A stretch of 64,000 bases of DNA from Thinopyrum elongatum (GCA_011799875.1 CM022297.1:74528488-74592487), one strand, 5' to 3'; numbered from the stretch's first letter, positions 22,238 to 35,049 are shown. Notes: generated by a model from the sequence alone, not told the origin. Made by a program: numbers and translations.

Positions 22238-24401
22238 TGTAGGAGATATGCCCTAGAGGCAATAATAAATGTTATTGATTATCTCCCTGTTCATAATTAG
22301 GTTTATGTTCCATGCTATAACTGCTATGGTTCTCGAGTCTGCAAATAAAACGAGGCTCGGAGGAAGACTCATATGCACGTGTGGAATAATAAACGGTAAT
22401 ATGTATTCCTAGTCTGGCCTCTAAGACTAGCTCAAGTATTGCATGATGGTTCAGTTTTCCTGATCATGGGCATGTCTATGCCAGCAATTTTGAGGGCACA
22501 GTGTTAGAAGAACATTTGTGTTGAATCGACCCAAATTGATGTTATGCTATGAGTTACATTCATCACATATTAATGGTTAATAACACAGAGATGGTTAATG
22601 TTTGCAAAATTCCTTAGACCATGAGAGTGTCGAGTTTCTTCATACTTGCTTCATGAACTTTGGGGTTTGTTAAACGTCATCCGTAAATGGGTGGCTATTA
22701 CGGCGGCTTACGGGTTCATGGAAAAGTGTGTCAAGTAACTTGATAGCTCGAGATTGGGATTTGCTCCTCCGACGATGGAGAGATATCTCTGGGCCCTCTC
22801 GGTGTTATGGTATCCATCATCGTCTGGCCAGACACTTTGTGATTTGATCACAGGGATGCCGGAACACGGTAACGAGAAAAGAGAACAATACCGGTAACGA
22901 GGTAACTGGCATAGTGGACAAGTTGTTGATCCACGGAAATGCCTACATGTCTAACCTTGGGTATTTGTAACATATCGTGAAGCAACAGGAATAGCACACG
23001 GCAACTGGAGGTTCACTCGAATATTCATTCGTGTGGGTATAGGGGTCAATATGGGTGTCCACGGCTCCGATGTTGATCATTGATCGGAAGGTGTTCCGTG
23101 TCATGTCTATACTTCACCGAACCTATAGGGTCACACGCTTAAGGGTCATCTATCTGCTGAATACTAGACAGGGAGTCTGAGAGAAAATCACCGAAAAGTT
23201 ACAGAGACAACGGAAGAGTTCCGGAGAGAGAACACTGAAAAAGTTTCGGTAAAACCGAAAAGTTGTTTCGGATAAAACCATTGGTCCAAAAAGGTTTCGG
23301 CAAGCACCGGGAATGTTTTGGAGGTTGCCAGATTGGTCTGGTAATTTCTGGAGAAAAAACCAAAAAAAAAGTTTCGGAGCTGCCGGAGTTGTTTACCGGG
23401 TAAACAAAGATGGTTTTAAATTAAACCACCATACTGGAAATGTTCCAGAGCGCGTCCAGATAATTTTAGAGGGTGCCGGAAATGTTCTGGGACCTTCTGG
23501 AATTTTTCAGAAATAATAGTCGCGGAAAACATCTTGTCCCAGCGTGAGGGGACAAGATCCCACGGATCGTGGGGGCTGTTTTTGGGCTGTTTTTGGGGGG
23601 GCCCCCTTTGGGAGCAGCCCCCTTGTGGCTGGACAAAATGTTGGGGGGGGGCCCCCATGGTGGGGGGCAGCCCCCACAAATGGTGGAGAGTGTTGGGAGG
23701 AAGGTGGGGCCCCATGGGGGAACACCATGCACAAGGGAACATGTTTTTCCCTTGTTTGGTGGGAACATGTTCTCCTTGTTTTGTGGGAACATGTTTTCCC
23801 CATGTTTAGTGGGCTGAATTTTCAGCCCCCTCCACCCCTTCCACCACTATATAAGGAGGAGGAGAGGTGCTCTCCAACTCCACTCCAACTCTCTCACACA
23901 AGCCATGCATGATCTGGCATTCTCTCTCCCTCCCACGAAATAGTTTCGTAGTGCCGAAAGGCTGTCTGGGTTCCGGTGGGAACTAGTTCTGGACGGCGAA
24001 GCCCTGCCGGATAGATGGCACCGTATGTGTGCAACCCCATAGAGAGGTCGTAGTTTCGTCCTTTTGCCCGAGGGGCTGTTCGAGTGTCCTCCCGAAGGGC
24101 TGTCCGAGTGACGGTCCGAGTTCTGTGAGTCCTCCCGAAGGGCTGTCCACGACACCGTCCGGGGGACTGTCCGACCGCCTCCCGGAGGGCTGTCCGAGTG
24201 GCGGATGAGGGAGTACATCCTCGCGGTTGGGAGGTTGTAAATCCTAGCTGCGGGGATCTGCACCGACGATCGTCATTGACTCAACTTCCGCTGCGCTACG
24301 AGTCGGTAACGAAAATGATCAAACCTTGTATGCAGTCTCCATAGTGGTCCTGGGCTGGTGCGTAGGTCGAAAATTTTTGTTTTCTACTGCGTTACCCAAC
24401 A
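22238..24401 (+). repeat. 3' LTR of the copia element
   Basis: Nearly identical to the 5' LTR. By eye I count about 14 substitutions, one deletion near 23350 and one short duplication (GGCTGTTTTTGG) near 23580. Confidence 0.93.
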
Positions 24402-24406
24402 CTGAG

Positions 24407-25367
24407 GGTCCCATTGCTGAGGCTCCTCCTGTGCCACAGCCAGGTTGTTCTGGTAGGCGACAATGTCCTCAGGCATAATCCTCTATTCGCCCCTGGCAAT
24501 AGGATCAAACAAAGCAGGTGCAGGCAAAGGAATAACATCACGGGTAATCTCGCTGAAGACCAAATTATATGGAACATCCATAGTGGTGTTCTCGCTATCA
24601 ATAAACTGGTGGTGTGCCATAGCCTGACGATCTAAATAAACCTTGGGCAAAGGATAATCATGCTGGCGTATCTGAATGTTAAAGTGACTCGCCAAGCGAG
24701 TAGCATAAATACCACCATGTATCTTACCCTTGGATCTGTTAATGTGGAGGCAACTTGCCACAATAGCTCCCAAGCTATAAGTGTTGTCGCCGTAAAGTGC
24801 ACGACGTAAAACAGCAAAGTCAGGCGCACTGAGTGCACCTACCTTCTCTCTAGCAAGCAAACACTTCGCAATGAATAGAGCAAAATAATGCACAGCAGGA
24901 AAGTGTAAGCTAGTGGCGGTGACACCTGACACCCCTCTCTCATCCCCCACTGTCAAAGTATGGTAAAAACCATCAAACTCCGTGGGCCTAGGCTCTACTA
25001 AACCACCATCAGAAGGGAGCAAGCATATGTTACAAAATTCAGTAAGCGGTATCTGATGGGGTTCGGCATATAAGTTAAACTGCACCTCAGGGGGATTATT
25101 CCTAACTATTAAATGAAAACTTTGCACAAAGGAATTTGTGAGGAGATGATACTGTTCACATTCAGCTGCGATGAAGTCGGTGAGGCCGGCATTAGCAGCA
25201 TATTGTGCAAACTCTTGAAGGATTTCGGCCCCTTCCATGAATGGGTTATGCGGCCATTCGCATGGCCGTACCTCTGCCATTCTCCAAGTGCGGAGATCAC
25301 TGTCAGATGACTCCCCAATAACTCCCTTGGAGTTCTTCTTGGAAGCAAACTTCCTAAAGATACTCAT
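24407..25367 (-). pseudogene. Second ORF (ORF2) of Element 1, interrupted
   Basis: The minus-strand ORF starts at 25367 (MSIFRKFASKKNSKG) and is open for 294 codons to a TAG at 24485-24483. It then reads on in frame (RIMPEDIVAYQNNLAVAQEE) to the copia insertion and ends just beyond it (...VPAP, stop near 14719). The middle contains a hydrophobic stretch FPAVHYFALFIAKCLL and the pattern YSLGAIVASCLH...GKIHGGIYATRLASHF. It resembles the 'plant transposon protein'/Athila ORF1-type domains found in gypsy elements, but the match is by eye. It is not reverse transcriptase or integrase. The homologous ORF in Element 2 (35037-34008) is more decayed. Upstream lies a promoter-like region, so it seems to be its own transcription unit. 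Confidence 0.6.
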
Positions 25368-25379
25368 CTTTTTCCTACG

Positions 25380-26150
25380 AACAAAATTCTGAAATTTTTA
25401 GTTCACAAAATTTTTCTCAACAAAACTTCACAAGATTGATAGCAACTACTCATAGGGATGCATAGAGGCCATATCAAGCATTCAAACTACTTAGAACTCT
25501 AAGAATTCAACATGTAAGCTCATCTACAGTAGCACCAAGAGTCACTAATTATTCTAAATATAAACCACTAAAGTAAAAACTAATTGGACCAGTGGAAGAG
25601 TCACATACCAAGCAACAATCCCCCGAAACAGTTTCGGAAATGGAGCTTTGAGCAAAGAGATCGAAATCCGTGGGTTTGAGAGCAAGAACACGAGAGAGAG
25701 AGAGCAATGGTGAATTTTTTCTGGAAGTAGGTGATGATGTGGAGTGAAAAGATAAGTGAGGGGGCCCACGTGGGGACCACAAGCCACCAGGGCGCACCTG
25801 GGGGTGCTGGCGTGCCCAGGTGGGTTGTGCCCACCTGGAGCACCACCCTCTGATGTTATTTGCACCAAAAATTCTTAAATATTCAGAAAAAAATCTTATT
25901 AAATTTTTAGAGCATTCTGAGAACTTTTATTTTTGGGTCACTTTTATTGCACGGAAAACTCAGAAAATAGGCAAGGCATTTTATTTTATTTTATTTAACT
26001 AATAAAAATAGAAAACAAAAAGTAGGGACATAAGGTAGTGCTCACTGAATTCATCAACTTCATTCCTCTGAAAAATGATTTATTAATAAGGTTGATCAAG
26101 TCTTATTAACAACCACTTCCGAATAGCATGAAACTGAAGAACTTTCGTGA
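25380..26150 (-). promoter_or_regulatory. Internal promoter-like region upstream of ORF2 in Element 1
   Basis: Between the protease stop (26155) and ORF2. On the minus strand it has an A/T-rich block, then GGTGGGCACAACCCACC and related GC-rich text, then a CT-rich leader (GCTCTCTCTCTCTCG at ~25690), then sequence with possible splice sites before the ATG at 25367. The GC block and the A/T block are arranged like a segment of the LTR near 12290-12470. The same layout recurs in Element 2 at 35050-35810. No mapped start site, so the promoter role is inferred. Confidence 0.45.
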
Positions 26151-26154
26151 AACA

Positions 26155-28935
26155 CTAATTTTCCTCAATGGGGATATGGATGTCCCCAACAATAAGCATT
26201 TCGTATTTCTTTTTGGCTGTAGGTAGAGGTAGTTGAAAACTTCCAATAGTGATTGTCGGAGATTTTTCAATAACATTAATACCATTCACTTGGAATTGTT
26301 TCTTCGGAAAGTGCACCGTATGTTCATTACCATTGATATGAAAACTGACCTTGCTTTTATTGCAATCAATAACAGCCCCTGCAGTATTCAAGAAGGGTCT
26401 ACCGAGGATAATCGACATGTTGTCGTCCTCGGGCATCTCAAGTATAACAAAGTCAGTTAAGATAGTAACATTAGCAACGACAATGGGCACATCCTCACAA
26501 ATACAGATAGGTATACCAGTTGATTTATCAGCCATTTGCAAAATATATTTCAGTAGGTGTGAGTTTATTCAAATCAAGTCTTTTGTATAAAGAGAAAGGC
26601 ATAACACTAACATCTGCTCCTAAATCACACAAAGCAGTTTTCACATAATTTCTTTTGATGGAGCAAGGTATAGTTGGTATTCCCGGATCTCCAAGTTTTT
26701 TAGGTACTCCATCCTTAAAAGTATAATTTGCAAGCATGGTGGATATTTCAGATTCCGGTATTTTTCTCTTATTGGTGATGATGTCTTTCATGTACTTTGC
26801 ATAAGGAGGCATTTTTAGGATATCAGTCAAGCGAGTACGCAAAAAGACTGGCCTCAGCATTTCAGCAAAGCGTTCAAATTCTTCATCATCTTTCTTTTTG
26901 GTTGATTTAGGTGGAAAGGGCATAGGTTTTTGAACCCATGGTTCTCTTTCCCTACCATGTTTTCTAGCAACAAAGTCTCTTTTATCATATCTTTTATTCT
27001 TGGGTTGTGGGTTATCAAGATCAACTGTTGGTTCTATCTCAACATCATTATCTGGTTCTTTATTATTTATTTGAGTGTCTTCATGAACCTCATCATTGTC
27101 TTTTTCATTATCAGAAGGTGAGTGTTCACTACCAGATTGAGTTTCAGCATCAGAGATAGAGACTTCATTATCATTATTAGGAGGTTTTTCAACTTCAGGT
27201 TCACTAGAGGCATGCAAAGTCCTATCATTTTTCTTCTTCTTTTTCTTTTTAGAAGGACTAGGTACATCAGTGTCAACTCTTTGAGAGTCCTGTACAATTC
27301 TTTTTGGGTGCCCCTCAGGATAAAGTGGTTCCTGAGTCATTCTACCTCCTCTAGTCATTACTCTAACAACATTATTCATTTCATCAAGCAACTCTCTTTG
27401 AGATTTAACAACTTGTTCTAATTGAGTTTGAACCATAGAAGCATGTTTTCCCACACCTCTAACATCATTTGAGATTCTAAATAACAAGTCACTTAAGCGA
27501 GCAATCATATCAGAATTGTATTTCAATTGTTTCATAACATTTGCATTGAAGTGATCTTGTTTTCTAATGTAATTATCAAACTCATAAAGGCATTGACTAG
27601 GATGTTTATTATAAGGAATATCACCTTCATCGAAATTTAGTAAAGAATTTAACTCTACCACCTTAGGTGGTGGTGGTGTTTCAAGCCCATGTATTTCTTC
27701 GATAGGTGGTAAATTTTTGACATCCTCAGCTTTAATACCTTTTTCCTTCATAGATTTCTCTGCCTCTTGCATATCTTCAGGACTGAGATATAAGATACCC
27801 CTCTTCTTCAGAGTAGGTTTGAGTGGTGGTTCGGGAAGAGTCCAATCATCATCATTTTTCAATATGTTATTCAATAATTCTTCAGCTTGTTCAACAGTTC
27901 GCTCCCTGAAAACACAACCAGCACAACTATCTAGGAAATCCCTAGAAGCATCGGTTAGTTCATTATAGAAGATATCAAGTATTTCATTTTTCTTAAGAGG
28001 ATGATCAGGCAAAGCATTAGGAAATTGGAGAAGCCTCCCCCAAGCTTGTGGGAGACTCTCTTCTTCAATTTGCGCAAAGTTAAATATTTCCTGTAAGGCA
28101 GCTTGTTTCTTATGAGCAGGAAAATATTTTTCAGAGAAGTAATAAATCATATCCTGGGGACTACGCACACAACCAGGAGCAAGAGTATTATACCAAGCCT
28201 TAGCATCACCCTTTAATGAGAACGGAAATAATTTGAGATTATAATAATAGCAATCTTCTCATCATGAGCAAAAAGGGTGGCTATATCATTCAACTTAGTA
28301 AGATGTGCCACAACAGTTTCAGTTTCATAACCATGGGAAGGATCAGATTCAACCAAAGTAATTAACTCTGGGTCGACAGAGAATTCATAATCCTTATCAT
28401 CAACAAAGATAGGTGAAGTAGCAAACTTAGGATCACATTTCATTCTAGCATTCAAAGTCTTTTCTTTATACTTGCAAAATAATTTTTCCAGATCATCTCT
28501 ATCCTTACGAGCAAGAATGTCTCTAGTTGTCTCCTCATCCATAACAGAACCTTGCGGTACCTTTGGCAATTCATATCTTGGAGAACTAGGTCTAATAGGT
28601 GTTTCAAGATTTTCAATTTCAAGCTCTTCATCAGTTTCAACAATTTCATCAGTTTCATCATTCTCAAAAGCTTTAGTTCTAGCAAGTTGTTCATCAAGAA
28701 ATTCACCTAGTGGCACATTATCATCAAGCAAGGTACTAGCATCATCATGAGTAGCATTCATAGTAGAAGTAGCATCATCAATAACTTGCGACATATCAAA
28801 ATTGATAGCAGGTGGTGGTGTTGCAAATCTACTTATAACAGAAGGTGAATCTAAAGCGGAGCTGGATGGCAGTTCCTTACCTCCCCTTGTCTTAGAGGGA
28901 AAAATCTTAGTCTTAGTATCCTCCAGATTCTTCAT
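26155..28935 (-). pseudogene. gag-protease of Element 1 (Athila lineage), two frameshifts
   Basis: Starts MKNLEDTKTKIF at 28935. The gag has the capsid-like core (DMIYYFSEKYFPAHKK, LPQAWGRLLQF, DASRDFLDSCAGC) followed by a lysine-rich linker, with no zinc knuckle. The retropepsin motif is CDLGADVSVMP, with the flap-side ILGRPFL further on. Compared with Element 2, one base is missing near 28250 and one extra base sits near 26540, so the frame is broken twice. There is no reverse transcriptase or integrase after the protease stop at 26155. The gene would supply structural protein and protease, while pol must come from another element. Confidence 0.85.
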
Positions 28936-28985
28936 AGTGATAATTTGATAATAATCCCAAGTGACTCAACAAATATAGCTATGCT

Positions 28986-29002
28986 CCCCGGCAACAGTGC
29001 CA
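28986..29002 (-). promoter_or_regulatory. Primer binding site of Element 1 (tRNA-Asp type)
   Basis: Minus strand TGGCACTGTTGCCGGGG, 11 bp inside the 5' LTR. It matches the tRNA-Asp-type site used by the Athila lineage except at one base. Confidence 0.75.
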
Positions 29003-29013
29003 GAAAAAGGTCT

Positions 29014-30427
29014 TGATAACCCACAAGTATAGGGGATCGCAACAGTTTTCGAGGGTAGAATATTCAACCCAAATTTATTGATTCGACACAAGGGGAGCCA
29101 AAGAATATTTGCAAGTATTAGCAGCTGAGTTGTCAATTCAACCACACCTGGAGATTAATTATCTGCAGCAAAGTAATCAGTAGCAAAGTAGTATGGTAGT
29201 TTTGATAGTAGTAGCAACAGCAATAGTAACGGTAATAGTAATAGCAATGATTTTGTAGCAAGTGCAAGAGTAACAATAGCAGTGGTAACTTAGCAAGAAC
29301 AATATGAGAGAAATTCGTAGGCATTGGATCAGTGAATTTGTTGGATGATATTCATCATATAACAGTCATAACCTAGGGCGATATGGCAATAGCTCCAGTT
29401 CATAAATATAATGTAGGCATGTATTCCGTAAATAGTCATACGTGCTTATGGAAAGAACTTGCATGACATCTTTTGTCCTACCCTCCTGTGGCAGCGGGGT
29501 CCTATTGGAAACTAAGGGATATTAAGGCATCCTTTTAATAGAGAACTAGAACAAAGCATTAACACATAGTGAATACATGAACTCCTCAAACTACGGTCAT
29601 CACCGGGAAGTGTCCCGACTATTGTCACTCTAGGGTTGCCGGATCGTAACACGTAGTAGGTGACTATAACTTGCAAGATCGGATCTAGAACATAGATATA
29701 ATGGTGATAACATAAATGGTTCAGATCTGAATCATGGCACTCGGGCCCAAAGTGACAAGCATTAAGCATGGCAAAGTCATAGCAACATCAATCTCAGAAC
29801 ATAATGGATACTACGGATCAAGCCCTAACAAAACTAACTCGATTACATGATGAATCTCATCCAACTCCTCACCGACCAACGAGCCTACGATGGAATTACT
29901 CCCTCCCGGTGGGGAGCATCATGGAATTGGCGATGGAGAAGGGTTGGTGATGACGAAGATCGAAGATCCCCCTCTTCGGAGCCCCAAACGGACTCCAGAT
30001 CTGGCCTCCCGATGAAGAACAGGAAGTGGCGGCGGCTCCGTCTCGTGAAACGCGATAATTCTTTATCCCTGATTTTTTTCTCCGAAAATATGACTTTATA
30101 GCATCAGGGTTGGAGTCTGCGGGGCCACCAGGTGGGGTCAACCCACCTGGGCGCGCCTGGAGTGGGGGGGGGCGCCCTGATGGGTTGTACCCACCCAGGT
30201 GCCCCCCTCCTGTGGTTCTTGGCTCTAGAAATTCTCTTTTATTATATAAAAAATCCTCACGAAGTTTCGTTCCAATCCGAGAACTTTTATTTCTGCACAA
30301 AAACAACACCATGGTAGTACTGCTGAAAACAGCGTCAGTCCGGTTTAGTTTCATTCAAATCATGCAAATTAGAGTCCAAAACAAGTGGAAAAGTGTTAGG
30401 AAAAGTAGATACGATGGAGACGTATCA
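29014..30427 (-). repeat. LTR B, 5' LTR of Element 1
   Basis: 1,414 bp with TG...CA ends. It is followed on the right by 45 bp of UBN2-copia LTR sequence (30428-30472). Confidence 0.9.
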
Positions 30428-30472
30428 CCCACGAAGGACTTGCCTTACTCGGGTAGATCTTTACGAAGTAGG
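30428..30472 (-). repeat. 45-bp remnant of the UBN2 copia LTR between two Athila-like elements
   Basis: CCCACGAAGGACTTGCC and ACTCGGGTAGATCTT match 47922-47966 in the 5' LTR of Element 3 at nearly every position. The last five bases, GTAGG, are the target duplication of Element 2. Confidence 0.75.
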
Positions 30473-31883
30473 TGATAACCCACAAGTATAGGGGATCGCA
30501 ACAGTTTTCGAGGGTAGAGTATTCAACCCAAATTTATTGATTCGACACAAGGGGAGCCAAAGAATATTTGCAAGTATTAGCAGTTGAGTTGTCAATTCAA
30601 CCACACCTGGAGATTAATTATCTGCAGCAAAGTGATCAGTAGCAAAGTAATATGATAGTTTTGATAGTAGTAGCAACAGCAATAGTAATAGTAACAGTGA
30701 TAGCAATTATTTTGTACCAAGTGTAACAGTAACAATAGCAGTAGTAACATAGCGAGAACAATATGAGAGAAATTCGTAGGCATTGGATCGGTGAATTCGT
30801 TGGATGATATTCATCATATAACAGTCATAACCTAGGGCGATACGGCACTAGCTCCAGTTCATAAATATAATGTAGGCATGTATCCCGTAAATAGTCATAC
30901 GTGCTTATGGAAAGAACTTGCATGACATCTTTTGTCCTACCCTCCCGTGGCAGCGGGGTCCATGTGGAAACTAGGGATATTAAGGCCTCCTTTTAATAGA
31001 GAACCGGAACAAAGCATTAACACATAGTGAATACATGAACTCCTCAAACTACGGTGATCACCGGGAAGTGCCCCACTTCTGTCACTCCGGGGTTGCCGGA
31101 TCATAACACGTAGTAGATGACTATAACTTGCAAGATCAGATCTAGAACATAGATATTATGATGATAACATAAACGGTTTAGATCTGAAATCATGGCACCC
31201 GGGCCCAAAGTGACAAGCATTAAGCATGGCAAAGTCATAGCAACATCAATCTCAGAACATAATGGATACTATAGATCAAGCCCTAACAAAACTAACCCGA
31301 TTACATGATGAATCTCATCCAACTCCTCACCGACCAGCGAGCCTACAAAGGAATTACTGACTCCCGGTGGGGAGTATCATGGAATTGGCGATGGAGAAGG
31401 GTTGGTGATGATGAAGATCGAAGATCCCCCTCTCCGGAGCCACAAACGGACTCCAGATCTGGCCTCCCGATGAAGAACAGGAGGTGGCGGCGGCTACGTC
31501 TCGCGAAACATGATAATTCTTTCTTCTTGATTTTTTTCTCCGAAAATATGATTTTATAGTGTCAGGGTTGAGGTCTGCGGGGCCACCAGGTGGGGACAAC
31601 CCACCTGGGCGTGCCAGGAGGGGGGGCGCCCCCTGGTGGGTTGTGCCCACCCAGGTGCCCCCTTCGGTGGTTCTTTGCTCCAGAAATTCTCTTTTATTGT
31701 ATAAAAAATCCTCACAAAGTTTCGTTCCAATCCGAGAACTTTTGTTTCTGCACAAAAAACAACACCATGGCAGTTCTGCTGAAAACAGCGTCAGTCCGGG
31801 TTAGTTTCATTCAAATCATGCAAATTAGAGTCCAAAACAAGAGGAAAAGCATTAGGAAAAGTAGATACGATGGAGACGTATCA
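30473..31883 (-). repeat. LTR C, 3' LTR of Element 2
   Basis: 1,411 bp, TG...CA, abutting the purine tract at 31884. Confidence 0.92.
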
Positions 31884-31897
31884 ACTCCCCCAAGCTT

Positions 31898-34000
31898 AAA
31901 CCTTTGCTTGTCCTCAGGCAATTCAGTCGATAAACTGAAAGTGAAAAAGAAAAACTTTTACGAACTCTTTTGCTCTTGTTTACATAAATAAGCTTAAGTA
32001 GCACCCAGGTTTTCAGCAAAGATCATGACTAACCATGTCGACAATAACTCTTAAAAATTATATTAACTCATATCAATGGCATAATCAACTAGCGAGCAAT
32101 AATAAGATATCTCAAATGACAACACTTTGTCAAAGCAACCATGATATAATATGACAATAGTGGTATCTTGCTAGCCCTTTCTGAGACCGCAAAACATAAA
32201 TTCAGAGCACCCCCAAAGTTCAAGCAGCGACTAAACATTGTAATTCATGGTAGAAAAGATCCAGTCATGATGCACCCAACATTAGCTACACACAATGCAT
32301 GAGGATGACAATAGTGCTCTCAGGATCTGGCACTTATTTGAGAAGGTGATGACACAACATAAAAGTAAATAGATAGTCCCTTCGCAGAGGGAAGCAGTGA
32401 TTTGCAGCGGTGCCAGAGCTCAAGTTTTTAAAACAGAGGTAAATGAAATATTGAGAAATGCACCCTTCTCATTTACTTCGCAACTATTAGTTATCGGTAT
32501 CTTCCATGCTAAACACATTAGTGGCGGTTCCCAAGCGATAAAAGTAAAGGTTTACTCCCCCTCCACCAACAATCACACTCCACGGCTGGTCCAAAACAAC
32601 GGGTACTGTCCATACCAACAACAGACCTGGGGGAGTTTTGTTTAATTATTTGCAATTTTGAATTCGGGACTGGGAATCCCTATTACTGCCCCTCTCGTGC
32701 AAGGATGAGTGAATAAACACTCACCATGAGAATAACCCGCTTAGCATGGAAGATACTGACTACCTCCTGTCGCTCTATGAACAATCCAGGCACACAAAAA
32801 AGGATATTTATTTGAAGTTTTTAGAGGTGCCACATGCAAATTTACTTAAGATGGCAGGGTAATACCGCATATAGGTAGGTATGGAGGACTCATCTGGGAT
32901 AACTTGGGTTTCAGGATTTTGATGCACAAGCAGTGTTCCCGCTTAGTACAGGCGAAGGCTAGCAATTAGGTTGAGAAGCGGCCAGCTAGAGAGCGAAAAC
33001 GGTCATGAACATGTGTTATGCATAAGTAACATTGAATACTAGCATGAGTAGGATATGAACACCATGAACATAAATATCATAGAGGCTATGTTGGTTTTGA
33101 TTCAACTACATGCATGAACATGTGCCAAGTCAAGCCACTCGAACATTCAGAGGAGGATACCATATCATCATACTACATCACAATCATTTTAACGCAATGT
33201 TGGCATCCAAGATAAATCATTATCCACTCCTAGCTACTTAAGCATGGCATGAGAAACTATAATCTCTAATTGTCATTGCAAACATGTTTGATCATAATAG
33301 GCTGAATCATGGATACTAGGTTAAACATATTTACAAAAACTGAACGAGTCGAGTTCATACCCGTTTCTCTCTGCCACAGCCAGTTCACCAAATATCGTCA
33401 TCATTGCCTTTCACTTGCACGACCGAACAATATGAAAATTATAATAGTGCAAGAGTACCGTGGACCAAGCTGGAATCTGCAAACATTTTATTCAAAAGGG
33501 GAAGACAAGGTAATTTGGGCTCTTTGTTAGATCGTCAGTAATGCATATGAGAGCCACTCAACATTTTCATCGTGGTCTTCTCCTCGGTATGACTCAATAA
33601 AAGGAAAAGAATTTTAGAGAAACATACTAAAATGTTTTTGGAGTTTTTAGTTTTGTTCATGAAGAGAGCAAATTAAAGACACAGAAAAAAACAAAAACGA
33701 GAAAAACTATTTACACGGGAAAGCTCCCAACAAGCAAAAGAAGAACAATGAAATCTTTTTGGGTTTTCTTTTAATACTACAACTAATTAAACTAGAAAGA
33801 GAAACCAAAAAGAAACATGAATTTTTTTTTTGGATTTTCTCAAAGTTTTTCAAACGCACAAGAAGAAAGCGAGAAAATGAATCTGGCATGGATAATACAA
33901 TGAAAAAGTGTGAACACCGATAACTGGAATGAAAAGTGTGAATATGAGTGCAATGTCGTTGGGCATACGTACTCCCCAAAGCTTAGGCTTTTGGCCTAGC
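31898..34000 (-). other. Noncoding 3' internal region of Element 2
   Basis: Homologous to 12591-14729 of Element 1. No conserved ORF. A purine tract, on the minus strand GCTTTGGGGAGTAC, is at 33988-33971. Confidence 0.65.
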
Positions 34001-34007
34001 TTGGTAA

Positions 34008-35037
34008 TCACCATCTGGAGCCTGCGTAGTAGTCAGAGTGGTAGCTCACAGAGGCTCTTGGTGTAGCCTCTTCAGCCTGCCGAGCAGCCACCACCCATGT
34101 GTTGTGTGCTCGGGCCTCGCTCTCAAGAACAAAATATCTTCCCTTGCTATGAACATCAAAGAGAGCAGGTGCAGGCAAAAAGGTATCCACAATGGACTTT
34201 TTATTAAACAACAGGTTATATGCAAAATTATGGGCTTCACCACTAAGGATCTTATGACGTTTCATAGCATCAAAGTCCAAGTACTACATGGGTAGGATGG
34301 GGTCATAAGGCCAAGGTGAAACACCCAGCTACCTTGCTAAACATGTGGCATAAATTCCACCATAAAAATATCCACTACCAGCGTTATGTTGCAACCTGCG
34401 TGCAACAATCGCTCCAAGGTTATAACTTTTGTCACCGGTGAGAGCGGTGCGTATGAGGCTCAAGTCAGGAACACAAAGTGTACTACAATCTTGTTTGCCT
34501 ACAATGCATTTTCCCTTAAATAGTGCGAAGTATTGAATTGAGGGAAAATTCTCTTTATTCTACCTTGCGTCACTCCTCTAGTCTCACCATAGCAAAGGCT
34601 AGTCAAGAATATCTCAAACTCCGATCTTGGTGGTTCATCTAACAAACCCCAAAATGGAGTTTTGCAGTAATTAGAAAATGTCTCCAAGGGTAGGGTGAAA
34701 GGATAGTCGTACAGTTTAAACGACACTCTAGCCTCACGAGGATGATATTTAAATTATTTAGTAAATGATTCAGTAAGGCTGAGGTGTTGGTTGCACTTAT
34801 CTGCAATGTAGGGACCGAGCTCGGCATTGTGAACATATTGCTCAAATTCTTCTTTAATACCAATGCGCACCATAAAATCGTTGCAAGGCCATAAACATGA
34901 TTTGGTGGCTGCATCTCATATGGAATTTTCACTTGGTTCAACATAGGACCGACGAACAGAGTTGCTACTAGAGGATGCCTCTGAGGACCTCCTCCTTAAA
35001 GAACTCCTTCCAAAAAGGTTCATCATATTTGCATACA
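34008..35037 (-). pseudogene. Decayed second ORF (ORF2) of Element 2
   Basis: Fragments in several frames correspond to the ORF2 of Element 1: an N-terminal SSLRRRSSEASSSS near 35000, a middle part FKLYDYPFTLPLE with GETRGVTQG near 34550-34720, a region encoding YSTTKVITLER-like text near 34400, and a C-terminal KKSIVDTFLPAPALFD near 34180 ending AGSRW at 34008. Frameshifts and stops separate them. The function is unknown, as for its partner. Confidence 0.55.
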
Positions 35038-35049
35038 ATTTCTGGAAAA

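Larger units (their letters stand above)
14735..24401 (+). mobile_element. Ty1/copia retrotransposon of the Angela/BARE-like group, decayed interior
   Basis: 9,667 bp bounded by 2,164-bp LTRs (14735-16898 and 22238-24401) and flanked by the 5-bp duplication CTGAG (14730-14734 and 24402-24406). The LTR opens TGTAGGAGATATGCCC then TAGAGGCAATAATAAA, the same start as the Angela/WIS/BARE LTRs apart from its first bases. PBS 16900-16913 (TGGCATCATGAGCC, a degenerate initiator-Met tRNA match) and PPT 22227-22237 (AAGTGGGAGTC). It is inserted in the C-terminal codons of the second ORF of Element 1. The coding region is full of stops although the LTRs are almost identical. Confidence 0.93.
11168..30427 (-). 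mobile_element. Element 1: non-autonomous Athila-lineage Ty3/gypsy element, split by a copia insertion
   Basis: The LTRs at 11168-12577 and 29014-30427 both begin TG and end CA. Without the inserted copia element and its duplicated site the unit is about 9.59 kb, close to the 9.63 kb of Element 2. Minus-strand order: 5' LTR, PBS for tRNA-Asp (29002-28986), gag plus protease, internal promoter region, second ORF, second purine tract, long noncoding 3' region, PPT, 3' LTR. No reverse transcriptase or integrase is present. LTRs opening with TGATACGTCTCC recall the Fatima/Sabrina group of wheat, but the family name is tentative. Flanks do not show a matching 5-bp duplication (GGTCT on the left, CCCAC on the right). 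The LTRs differ at about 1-2% of sites where compared. Confidence 0.85.
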
